Positions 25,483 through 32,634 of a stretch of 46,031 nt of DNA are shown piece after piece; position 1 is the stretch's first letter; each line of letters begins with the position of its first letter. The stretch spans positions 1-46,031 of the forward strand of contig NZ_JAODNM010000073.1 of assembly GCF_025464955.1 (NCBI RefSeq), given 5' to 3'. The DNA is from Amycolatopsis sp. (GTDB taxonomy: Bacteria > Actinomycetota > Actinomycetes > Mycobacteriales > Pseudonocardiaceae). The translations under genes and the position numbers were made by a program. A model generated the notes under the pieces. The model searched no databases, was not told the origin of the DNA, and saw nothing but the letters and a program-made list of their open reading frames with translations.

Positions 25483-26846
25483 AACGCCGCGGTTCGCTCG
25501 CCGTCCGGATCACCCTCGTCTGTCTCGCGGTGGCCGGTGTCGCGGTGATCGTCGCCGGGCTGGTGGCGTCGCGGCTCGTCCGCACCACGGCCACCGACGT
25601 GCTGCGCCAGTCGCTCGCGTCGCAGGCGGACGTGCTCGCGAGCCAGCTCGACGAAACCGGTATCGGTGCCCGGCTCGGGCTCACCAAAGTGGCGAATGTG
25701 GTGCGGGGGCAGGGAATCTCCGTCATCGTCGAGCGGGCAGGCGGCAAGCAGACCGGCGGCGACGCGGTGTCGACCCGAGCCGCGGTCAAGGCGGGACTCG
25801 TCCGGCTGTCGCCCCTCGCGTCGACCGTCGAGGTGAACGGCCAGCAGTTCCTCGTGCAGATCCGGCCGGTCGGGACGGACGGGGCCGGGTTCGCGCTCGT
25901 CCAGCCGGTGCAGACGGGCAACGGGACACAGCGGCTGCTGGTCCGGAACATCTTGTACGCCTTGGGGATCGGGCTGCTGGTCGCGGCACTCGCCGGGTTC
26001 GTGCTGGGCAGGTTGCTCGCGCGTCCACTGCGTCGCGCGGCGTCGGTCGCGAGCAGCATGCGGGCCGGGCGACGCGACCTGCGGGTCCCGGTGGAAGGCC
26101 CGGCAGAGGTGGCCGAAGTCGCGATCTCGGTCAACGAACTGGCCGACGCGCTGAACCAGAGCGAAGCCCGGCAACGGGAGTTCCTGCTCTCGGTGTCCCA
26201 CGAACTGCGTACCCCGCTCACCGCCGTCAACGGGTTCGCCGAAGCCGTGGCCGATGGCGTCGTCACCGGCGACGCCGCGCGCCAGGCAGGACAGACCATC
26301 CAACGGGAGTCGCTGCGGCTCGAGCGCCTGGTCAGCGACTTGCTAGAGCTGGCACGGCTCGGCGCGGACGAGTTCCGACTGGACTTCGCCGAGCTGGACC
26401 TGAACGCGCTCGTCCGGGACTGCGCCGAGGTGTGGGCGCTCCGTTGCACGCGGGAAGGGGTGACCCTGCGGTCGGAGGTCCCGGCGCTTCCCGTCCGTGT
26501 CGTGGCCGATCCGCGGCGGCTGCGGCAGGTCCTCGACGGCCTCGCCGAGAACGCGCTGCGCATCACCCCGGCCGGGGCGCCGATGGTCCTGTCACTGGCC
26601 ACGGCCGGAGAGACAGCCGTCGTGTCAGTACGCGACGGCGGCCCCGGCCTCGCGCCAGAGGACTACCCGGTGGCGTTCGAACGCGGCGTACTCAACGCCA
26701 AGTACCGCGGCAGCCGCCCGGTCGGCTCCGGTATCGGCCTCGCGCTGGCCCATGCCCTGGTGACGCGCATGGGCGGCACCCTCGACGCCGGCCCCGCCCC
26801 GGAAGGCGGCGCCGCCTTCCACGTCCGACTACCGCTGCATCCGTAA
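25479..26846 (+). CDS. Sensor histidine kinase with HAMP domain
   Basis: A 455-aa membrane kinase. TM1 spans about 9-31, an outer sensor domain of about 120 residues lies at 32-155, TM2 spans about 158-180, HAMP 181-233, HisKA has phospho-His241 in LLSVSHELRTPLTAVNG, and the ATPase domain has AENALRITPAGAP, DGGPGLAPED and GSGIGLALAHAL. The ATG overlaps the regulator stop (ATGA). The outer domain is not recognised. The secreted protein and lipoprotein encoded upstream are candidate partners for signal reception. Confidence 0.92.
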   Translation: MKRRGSLAVRITLVCLAVAGVAVIVAGLVASRLVRTTATDVLRQSLASQADVLASQLDETGIGARLGLTKVANVVRGQGISVIVERAGGKQTGGDAVSTRAAVKAGLVRLSPLASTVEVNGQQFLVQIRPVGTDGAGFALVQPVQTGNGTQRLLVRNILYALGIGLLVAALAGFVLGRLLARPLRRAASVASSMRAGRRDLRVPVEGPAEVAEVAISVNELADALNQSEARQREFLLSVSHELRTPLTAVNGFAEAVADGVVTGDAARQAGQTIQRESLRLERLVSDLLELARLGADEFRLDFAELDLNALVRDCAEVWALRCTREGVTLRSEVPALPVRVVADPRRLRQVLDGLAENALRITPAGAPMVLSLATAGETAVVSVRDGGPGLAPEDYPVAFERGVLNAKYRGSRPVGSGIGLALAHALVTRMGGTLDAGPAPEGGAAFHVRLPLHP

Positions 26847-26876
26847 GTGCAGCTCATGTACACCCGAGTGCACTAC

Positions 26877-26896
26877 ACGCGCGTCCAAGTGCGCGT
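26877..26896. terminator. Short hairpin between convergent kinase and LysE genes
   Basis: Arms ACGCGC and GCGCGT with an 8-nt loop (GTCCAAGT). It lies 31 nt after the kinase stop, and its right end touches the LysE stop codon on the other strand. The gap also holds GTGCA/GTGCAC half-repeats. It is a weak candidate for a shared terminator. Confidence 0.4.
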
Positions 26897-27534
26897 CACG
26901 TCACGGCGACGCTCGTGAGGGTCGCCATGCGGATGCCGAGGCCGACCAGCACGAGCCCGCTGATGCGGTCCATCCGGCGGCGGACCACCGGCCGGGCGAG
27001 CGCCTGACGCACCAGGCCGACGGCGAGCACGACCACGGCGTACCAGGCCGCGCTGATGGACATCTGGACCCCGACCAGCACGGCGGTGTTCAGCAGCGTG
27101 TTGTCGCCGGGGACGAGGAACTGCGGCATGAGCGCGAGGTACAGCACTGCCGCCTTCGGGTTGGTCAGGTTCGCGACGAGCCCCGCCCGATACGACGCGG
27201 CGAGCCCCTTCGTCACGGCAGCGTCCACGACCGGCTTGTCCGTCTTCACTCGCGAGCGGCGCAACGCCTGCACACCCAGCCAGAGCAGGTACAGCGCACC
27301 CGCCACCTTGAGCACCACGAAGGCGACTTCCGACGTCCGGATCAACGCGGTCAGCCCGAACGCCGACGCCGTGGCCCAGAACACGAGCCCGCTTGTGTTA
27401 CCGGCGACCGTCGCGAGACCCGCGGCGCGCCCCGAACGCAGCGACTGGTTGATCATCACCGCCAGCGACGGACCGGGAGTCAGCACCATCACGACACACG
27501 TCACGAGAAAAGGCCAGGTGATCACGGCCCTCAT
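26896..27534 (-). CDS. LysE/RhtB-family amino-acid exporter
   Basis: A 212-aa membrane protein with about six helices. The family signature near the N-terminus is LTPGPSLAVMINQSLRSGRAAGLATVAG, in which TPGP and the G-x3-G-x3-AG pattern are typical. Other matches are LYLLWLGVQALR and NLTNPKAAVLYLALMPQFLV. Members export lysine, homoserine, threonine or similar amino acids; the substrate here is unknown. The start was set at ATG 27534 with GGGGG upstream instead of ATG 27561. It is divergent from the LysR gene by 369 nt. Confidence 0.88.
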   Translation of the reverse strand: MRAVITWPFLVTCVVMVLTPGPSLAVMINQSLRSGRAAGLATVAGNTSGLVFWATASAFGLTALIRTSEVAFVVLKVAGALYLLWLGVQALRRSRVKTDKPVVDAAVTKGLAASYRAGLVANLTNPKAAVLYLALMPQFLVPGDNTLLNTAVLVGVQMSISAAWYAVVVLAVGLVRQALARPVVRRRMDRISGLVLVGLGIRMATLTSVAVT

Positions 27535-27614
27535 CGTCGCAGCCCCCTTCCCTGCCAACAACCCGTTTGAGTGACATCTCAGGGCGAGTGGTGCACGGGC
27601 AAGGGCTGTGACCT

Positions 27615-27667
27615 GTCGTGAAGGCCACCTTCACGGCGTAAGGCGCACTCAACTAGGCCTTCACGAC
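27615..27667. repeat. Nested inverted repeat (terminator-like) upstream of LysE
   Basis: Outer arms GTCGTGAAGGCC (27615-27626) and GGCCTTCACGAC (27656-27667) are exactly complementary. The left arm also forms an inner hairpin CGTGAAGG-CCA-CCTTCACG (27618-27636), so two alternative folds compete. Such a strong hairpin between divergent promoters is odd, because no transcript ends here. Confidence 0.6.
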
Positions 27668-27835
27668 CTCCCTGCCCTGCCGAAAGTGCCTTCAGTCGCT
27701 TCAACAGTCACATCGCCACCACCAGCACCACCTGCACTACGTGACCGGCCCTCAACTCCGCTACCAGCACCCACTCGCCCCGGTCCTTGCTGCTCTGGAC
27801 AGACCGACCACGCCCCACCCTTAAGTGCCACACCC

Positions 27836-27852
27836 GTGGCGTTGAACGCCAC
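27836..27852. promoter_or_regulatory. 17-nt palindrome upstream of the LysR gene
   Basis: GTGGCGTT-G-AACGCCAC, exact 8-bp arms, 51 nt upstream of the LysR start codon. It could be an autoregulatory site, or a dispersed repeat of the palindrome type seen elsewhere in the window. It does not match the T-N11-A core as well as the repeat at 28851. Confidence 0.4.
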
Positions 27853-27903
27853 CAGGGTGGCCCTGAGGGGTCCTGGAGCCGACCAACACGTAGGGTCCGT
27901 GAC

Positions 27904-28815
27904 GTGGAGATGTTGCACCTGCGGTATTTCGTAGCCGTGGCCGAGGAGCTGAACTTCTCCCAAGCCGCACGCAAGCTGCATATGGCGGCTTCCCCGTTGA
28001 GCCAGCGCATCAAGGACCTCGAGCACGAGCTCGGCGAGCAGCTGTTCCAGCGCAGTACCCATCGCGTCGAGCTGACACCGGCGGGAGAAGCGCTCCTGCC
28101 GCTCGCGCGCGACGTCCTCGACCGGGTCAACGCGATCCCGTGGAAAGTGCGCGAAGCGACGCCGAAGCGGCGGAGCACGCTGTTCATCGGCATGCCTGCC
28201 GCGGTCCATCCCGAGCTGCGGGAACGCGTCCGGGTCCTCGAGGAGAGCTGCCGCGACTCCTTCGAGCTGAAACGCTGGCCCGGTACGTCAGCCGGCCTGG
28301 TCAACGCCGTCAACGACGGGAGGCTGGCGCTCACGCTAGCCCGCCTCCCGGTCACCGACCCCGCGCTGGACGTCCTCGAGGTGATGTCGGAGAAGCTCGG
28401 CGCGGTGGTCCCGGCCGACAGGTTCGCCGGGCGGACCTCGATCGGCGTCGGGGAACTGGCGGACCTGTCCTATGTCTCGTCCCCCGCCGACGCCACCCCC
28501 GCCTATTTCGAACAGATTGACGTGCGACTCGCCGCGGCCGGGGTGAAAAGAAGACTGCGGGTTAACACCACTGGGTACGAAGGTGTCACGGAATTGATTT
28601 CCGGGGGTATCGCCTTTACCGTGTCGATGCTCGACCCGAAAAGCCCGATGCAGCACTACCGGCTGGAAAACGTCAGCGTTCTCCCGTTCGACGACTTCGA
28701 TCCCGAGCTGGTCACCGGCCTGCTGTGGCGCAAGGACCGGGCAGAACCGGGCGGAGATCTCGAGAAGCTGATCGAGCAGACCCGAAACATTTTCAATAAA
28801 CCACTCCATTCCTGA
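27904..28815 (+). CDS. LysR-type transcriptional regulator
   Basis: A 303-aa regulator. The N-terminal winged helix reads LHLRYFVAVAEELNFSQAAR, KLHMAASPLSQRIKDLE, and the effector-binding domain covers about 90-295. Start taken at GTG 27904 (EMLHLRYF is the usual family opening); ATG 27910 is an alternative. It lies 143 nt upstream of, and in the same direction as, the CoA-transferase/decarboxylase operon, and a 12-bp inverted repeat sits in that gap. It is therefore the likely activator of the operon, responding to a pathway acid or CoA ester. Confidence 0.9.
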   Translation: MEMLHLRYFVAVAEELNFSQAARKLHMAASPLSQRIKDLEHELGEQLFQRSTHRVELTPAGEALLPLARDVLDRVNAIPWKVREATPKRRSTLFIGMPAAVHPELRERVRVLEESCRDSFELKRWPGTSAGLVNAVNDGRLALTLARLPVTDPALDVLEVMSEKLGAVVPADRFAGRTSIGVGELADLSYVSSPADATPAYFEQIDVRLAAAGVKRRLRVNTTGYEGVTELISGGIAFTVSMLDPKSPMQHYRLENVSVLPFDDFDPELVTGLLWRKDRAEPGGDLEKLIEQTRNIFNKPLHS

Positions 28816-28850
28816 CCACCTTCGCAAACCGGGCAGAATATGTCCCGATC

Positions 28851-28879
28851 AATGGTATGACCGCCATGGTCACACCATT
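28851..28879 (+). promoter_or_regulatory. Probable LysR operator upstream of the ketone-forming operon
   Basis: Arms AATGGTATGACC (28851-28862) and GGTCACACCATT (28868-28879), one mismatch, 5-nt centre. This is a dyad of the size bound by LysR-type regulators, and it contains T-N11-A spacings. It is 80 nt upstream of the CoA-transferase start, the usual recognition-site distance for an activator. AT-rich DNA follows it (28880-28920), including TGATTA near 28915. Confidence 0.7.
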
Positions 28880-28958
28880 GTGTGCATCATGATCATTCCC
28901 TTGAGCGCTATTCGTGATTAACGTCGGAGACAGAGCGAAGAGCGACGAAAGAGGACTT

Positions 28959-30119
28959 ATGATGAACGCCACAATCGCAGCCGGCCCACTGGACGGCGTC
29001 CGGGTCATCGACCTGTCGACCGTGGTGATGGGCCCGTACGCCGCGCAGATCATGGGCGACCTCGGTGCGGACGTGATCAAGATCGAGTCCCCCGCCGACA
29101 CCGTCCGCGTCGGCGAGTACCGCACCACCCCGGGCATGACACCGCTGAACCTCAACGTCAACCGCAACAAGCGCAGCGTCGCCCTGAACCTCAAGGACGA
29201 AGAGCAGCGCGAGAAGGCCCTCGAGCTCATCGGTACCGCGGACGTGCTGATCACCAACATGCGCCCCGGCGCGCTTGCCCGCCTCGGCCTCGACTACGAA
29301 GCCATCGCCGCGAAGAACCCGAAGCTCATCTACGCCCACGCCCAGGGCTTCCGCAGCGACTCCGACAAAGCAGGCAACGCCGCCTACGACGAGACCATCC
29401 AGGCCGCCTCCGGTTTGGTCGACCTCGCCAACCGCCGCTTCGGCGAGCCCGCCTACCTGCCGACGATCCTCGGCGACAAGGTGTCCTCACTCACCATCGT
29501 GTACTCGGTGCTCGCCGCGGTGGTCCACCAGACCAAGACCGGCGAAGGCCAGTACATCGAGATCCCGATGACCGACACCCTGCTCGCGTTCAACCTCGTC
29601 GAGCACCTCGCGGGCCACGTCTTCGAGCCGGCCGAAGGCCCGACCGGCTTCGGTCTGTCGATGCTGAAGGGCCACCACGCGGTGCACACCAAGGACGGTA
29701 TGGCCTGCGTCATGCCCTACGGCCCCCAGAACTTCCGCGACTTCTACGCCGCCGCGGGCCGCCCGGACCTCGCCGAGGACCCCCGAGTGAACGGCGCCTC
29801 GATCGATCTCGCGGACGCCGACGAACTGAACGACCTGATCGACGAATGCGCCCTCGCACTGACCACCGCCGAGTGGGAGGCCGTCTGCGCGAAGTTCAGC
29901 ATCCCGATGGCCCCGGTCCTCGAGCTCGATTCCGCACAGGACGACCCGTACGTCCAGGACGGACACCTGCTCGACGTCGTCGAGCACCCGAGCGAAGGCG
30001 CGATCCACCAGGTCGGCATCCCCATGCGCTTCTCGGCCACACCCGGCTCGATCCGGCGCCACGCGCCGCTCCCGGGCGAGCACACCGAAGAAGTCCTCAA
30101 CGAGCTCGCCGCACGCTGA
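28959..30119 (+). CDS. Type III CoA-transferase (CaiB/BaiF family)
   Basis: A 386-aa enzyme that moves CoA between carboxylic acids through an aspartyl-CoA anhydride. The N-terminus GPLDGVRVIDLSTVVMGPYA and LGADVIKIESP are family signatures. Asp144 in AAYDETIQAASG aligns with the catalytic aspartate of formyl-CoA transferase and CaiB. ATG 28959 follows AGAGGA. As the first gene of a five-gene operon it probably activates the entry acid, with either an acyl-CoA intermediate or the final beta-ketoacyl-CoA as donor. The natural acid is not deducible from this sequence. Confidence 0.9.
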   Translation: MMNATIAAGPLDGVRVIDLSTVVMGPYAAQIMGDLGADVIKIESPADTVRVGEYRTTPGMTPLNLNVNRNKRSVALNLKDEEQREKALELIGTADVLITNMRPGALARLGLDYEAIAAKNPKLIYAHAQGFRSDSDKAGNAAYDETIQAASGLVDLANRRFGEPAYLPTILGDKVSSLTIVYSVLAAVVHQTKTGEGQYIEIPMTDTLLAFNLVEHLAGHVFEPAEGPTGFGLSMLKGHHAVHTKDGMACVMPYGPQNFRDFYAAAGRPDLAEDPRVNGASIDLADADELNDLIDECALALTTAEWEAVCAKFSIPMAPVLELDSAQDDPYVQDGHLLDVVEHPSEGAIHQVGIPMRFSATPGSIRRHAPLPGEHTEEVLNELAAR

Positions 30120-30139
30120 AGTACTAAGGAACAGCAACC

Positions 30140-30907
30140 ATGACCATCACCGAAGTACGGACCGAGAAGATCGGCTCGTCCCTGCTCATCACCATCGACC
30201 GGCCCCAGGCCCGCAACGCCGTCAACGCGGCTGTCGCGAAAGGACTCGCCGCGGCGGTCGACCAGCTCGAGTCCGACCCTGACCTGCGGGTCGGCGTCCT
30301 CACCGGGGCCGAAGGGACCTTCAGCGCCGGAATGGACTTGAAGGCCGCACTGACCGGCGAATCCCCCGAGATCCCCGGCCGCGGGTTCGGCGGCCTCACC
30401 GAGGCCGAGACCACCAAACCGCTGATCGCCGCCGTCGAAGGCTGGGCCATGGGCGGCGGGTTCGAGCTCGCGCTGGGCTGCGACCTCATCGTCGCCGCCG
30501 AGGACGCGAAGTTCGGCCTCCCCGAGATCAAACGCGGGCTGATCGCCGCCGGTGGCGGGGTCATCCGGCTGCCGAAGCGGATCCCGCACCACCTCGCGAT
30601 GGAATTCCTGCTCACCGGCGAACCGGTCAGCGGCACCCGGGCGGGCGAGCTCGGCCTGGTCAACCGGGTCGTCCCGGCGGGTGACGCCGCCGCGGTGGCG
30701 TTGCAGCTCGCCGAGCAGCTGGCGGCCAACGCACCGCTCGCGCTCGCCGCGGTGAAGGCGGTCGTCCGCGCCGCCGACGGTGTCCCCGACGCCGAGGCGT
30801 TCACCGCACAGCGCAAGGAAATGGCCAAGCTCATGGGATCCGAAGACGTCCGGGAGGGCATGACGGCTTTCGCCGAGCGCCGCACCCCGGTCTGGCAAGG
30901 AAAGTAG
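30140..30907 (+). CDS. Enoyl-CoA hydratase/isomerase (crotonase family)
   Basis: A 255-aa crotonase-fold enzyme. The oxyanion-hole segment is FSAGMDLK (about 61-68) and AMGGGFELALGCD (about 103-115). Glu109 and Glu129 (FGLPEIKRGL) match the two catalytic glutamates of true hydratases, so hydration of a 2-enoyl-CoA is expected rather than isomerisation alone. Members with this profile include carnitinyl-CoA dehydratase CaiD. It starts 20 nt after the CoA-transferase and ends 9 nt before the decarboxylase gene. Confidence 0.9.
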   Translation: MTITEVRTEKIGSSLLITIDRPQARNAVNAAVAKGLAAAVDQLESDPDLRVGVLTGAEGTFSAGMDLKAALTGESPEIPGRGFGGLTEAETTKPLIAAVEGWAMGGGFELALGCDLIVAAEDAKFGLPEIKRGLIAAGGGVIRLPKRIPHHLAMEFLLTGEPVSGTRAGELGLVNRVVPAGDAAAVALQLAEQLAANAPLALAAVKAVVRAADGVPDAEAFTAQRKEMAKLMGSEDVREGMTAFAERRTPVWQGK

Positions 30908-30916
30908 GAAGTTGTC

Positions 30917-31654
30917 ATGAAGGCTGAAGAAGTCCTCCGCCACGTCACCACCCCGCTGGCCAACCCGGCCTACGCGCCGGTCTCGGCCAAGTTCACCAAC
31001 CGGGAGTACCTCAACATCACCTACCGGACCGACCCCGACGCCCTGCGCGCGGTCGTCCCGGAGCCGCTTCGGATCGATGAGCCGCTGGTGCGCTTCGAGG
31101 TCATGAAGATGGGCGACGCCACCGCGTACGGGCCGTACGTCGAGTCGGGTCAGGCGATCGAGGTCAGCTTCGACGGCGAGCAGGGCGAGTACCTGCACGC
31201 CATGTATCTCAACAACTTCCCGGCCACCGCCGCCGGCCGCGAGGTCAGCGCCTACCCGAAGACCATCGGCGAGCCGAACCTGTATGTCGATAATGGAGCG
31301 TTGGTCGGGACCCTCGACTACGGCACGCTCCGGGTCGCCACGGCGACCATGGGCTACAAGCACTACGAGCTGGATCGCCGGGAAGCAGAAGCGCAGATCA
31401 CCACCCCGACGTTCATGCTGAAGATCATCCCCGGTTACGACGGTTCGCCGCGGGTGTCGGAACTGGTCCGCACCGCGATCACCGACGTCGTGGTGAAGGG
31501 CGCCTGGACCGGGCCGGCTCGGCTGCAGCTGTTCCAGCACGTGCTCGCCCCGCTCGCCGACCTGCCGGTGCTCGAAGTTGTCTCCGCCAGCCACATCATG
31601 ACCGACCTCACCCTGGCTCCGGTCAAGCCCGTGCACGACTACCTCGCGCGCTGA
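30917..31654 (+). CDS. adc: Acetoacetate decarboxylase (beta-keto acid decarboxylase)
   Basis: A 245-aa enzyme closely resembling the clostridial acetoacetate decarboxylase over its whole length. Lys115 in GREVSAYPKTIGEPNL is the Schiff-base lysine, and Glu61 (RFEVM) and Glu76 (YVESGQA) match the other active-site acids with identical numbering. The neighbour Lys116 of the clostridial enzyme is Thr here. LVGTLDYGTLRVATATMGYK and IIPGYDGSPRVSELV are further matches. It splits a 3-keto acid into a ketone and CO2. Within an operon of acyl-CoA enzymes, its substrate is probably made by the neighbouring dehydrogenase. Confidence 0.93.
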   Translation: MKAEEVLRHVTTPLANPAYAPVSAKFTNREYLNITYRTDPDALRAVVPEPLRIDEPLVRFEVMKMGDATAYGPYVESGQAIEVSFDGEQGEYLHAMYLNNFPATAAGREVSAYPKTIGEPNLYVDNGALVGTLDYGTLRVATATMGYKHYELDRREAEAQITTPTFMLKIIPGYDGSPRVSELVRTAITDVVVKGAWTGPARLQLFQHVLAPLADLPVLEVVSASHIMTDLTLAPVKPVHDYLAR

Positions 31655-31679
31655 TCTCCGTCACCGGAAGGAATTCGTT

Positions 31680-32633
31680 ATGAGCAAGGAATTCTCCACC
31701 GCCGCCGTGATCGGCGCCGGCACTATCGGACTGTCCTGGACGGCACTGTTCGCCGGACACGGCATGGACGTCTGGGTGTCGGACCCGCGGCCCGACCTGG
31801 CCGAAGCGGTCAAGACCGCGCTGGCCGAGTTCGGCTCGCACCTGGCGAAGCAGGGCTTCGACGTCGAGGGCCTCGAAGACCGTGTGCACCTAGCCGGCGA
31901 CGTCGCCGAGGCCGTCCGCCACGCGGACATCGTGCAGGAGAACGGTCCTGAGGACGTCGAATTCAAAAAGGACCTGTTCGCCACCCTGGTCCGCGAGGCA
32001 CCGAGCCACGCGCTGCTGCTGAGCTCGTCCTCGGCGATCCCGTCCACCGCCTTCACCGGCGACCTCGAAGACGCGAGCCGTGTCCTCATCGGACACCCGT
32101 TCAACCCGCCGCACATCATGCCGCTGGTCGAGGTCGTCCCCGGCGAGCGCACGTCCGAGGAGTCGGTCACCCAAGCCGTCGAGTTCTACCGCTTCGTCGG
32201 CCGCGTGCCGGTCGTGGAGCGCAAGGAGATGCCCGGCTTCGTCGGGAACCGCTTGCAGAACGCTCTGAACCGGGAGGCGATCTACCTCGTCGAGCAGGGC
32301 GTGGTGACGCCCGAGGACGTCGACGCGGTGATCACCAACTCGCTCGGCCTGCGCTGGGCGACGGTCGGCCCGTTCCTGGGTTCCCACCTCGGTGGCGGCC
32401 CCGGCGGATACCGGCACATGGCCGAGCACATCGGCAAGGGCATGAAGCAGATGTGGGCCGGCCTCGGCCAGCCCAAGGGCGACGCCGACGAAACCGAAAT
32501 GCTCATCCAAGCCGTCGAAAAGGCTTACGGATCCTCCACGTACTCCGAACTCAGTGAGACGCGCGATCGCAAGCAGCTCGCCATCCTGTCCGTTTTGGAC
32601 GAGATCACCACCAACACTGACAAGGAGAACTGA
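31680..32633 (+). CDS. 3-hydroxyacid/3-hydroxyacyl-CoA dehydrogenase, L-carnitine dehydrogenase/lambda-crystallin type
   Basis: A 317-aa NAD-dependent dehydrogenase. The Rossmann motif is VIGAGTIGLSW (about 10-20). SSSSAIPST near 115-123 and GHPFNPPHIMPLVEVV with His139 and Glu151 form the catalytic core. The sequence PPHIMPLVEVV is characteristic of L-carnitine dehydrogenases and lambda-crystallin/L-gulonate dehydrogenase, which act on free 3-hydroxy acids, rather than of classical FadB/Hbd enzymes. Its product, a 3-keto acid, would suit the decarboxylase encoded 25 nt upstream. ATG start at 31680, with GGAAGG nearby. Confidence 0.87.
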   Translation: MSKEFSTAAVIGAGTIGLSWTALFAGHGMDVWVSDPRPDLAEAVKTALAEFGSHLAKQGFDVEGLEDRVHLAGDVAEAVRHADIVQENGPEDVEFKKDLFATLVREAPSHALLLSSSSAIPSTAFTGDLEDASRVLIGHPFNPPHIMPLVEVVPGERTSEESVTQAVEFYRFVGRVPVVERKEMPGFVGNRLQNALNREAIYLVEQGVVTPEDVDAVITNSLGLRWATVGPFLGSHLGGGPGGYRHMAEHIGKGMKQMWAGLGQPKGDADETEMLIQAVEKAYGSSTYSELSETRDRKQLAILSVLDEITTNTDKEN

Positions 32634-32634
32634 A

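Larger units (their letters stand above)
27535..27903. other. Palindrome-rich intergenic region between LysE and LysR genes
   Basis: 369 nt without a credible gene. It contains a 12-bp inverted repeat at 27615-27667 and an 8-bp palindrome at 27836-27852, described separately. The sequence between them (about 27670-27820) is rich in CACC and ACCA and has lower GC than the genes around it. The promoters of both divergent genes must lie here, but I could not fix a convincing -35/-10 pair. Confidence 0.5.

Noticed and set aside
29744..31636. 630-codon minus-strand frame across CoA-transferase, hydratase and decarboxylase genes
   Set aside because: It runs against three strongly supported genes, has no motif and no ribosome site.
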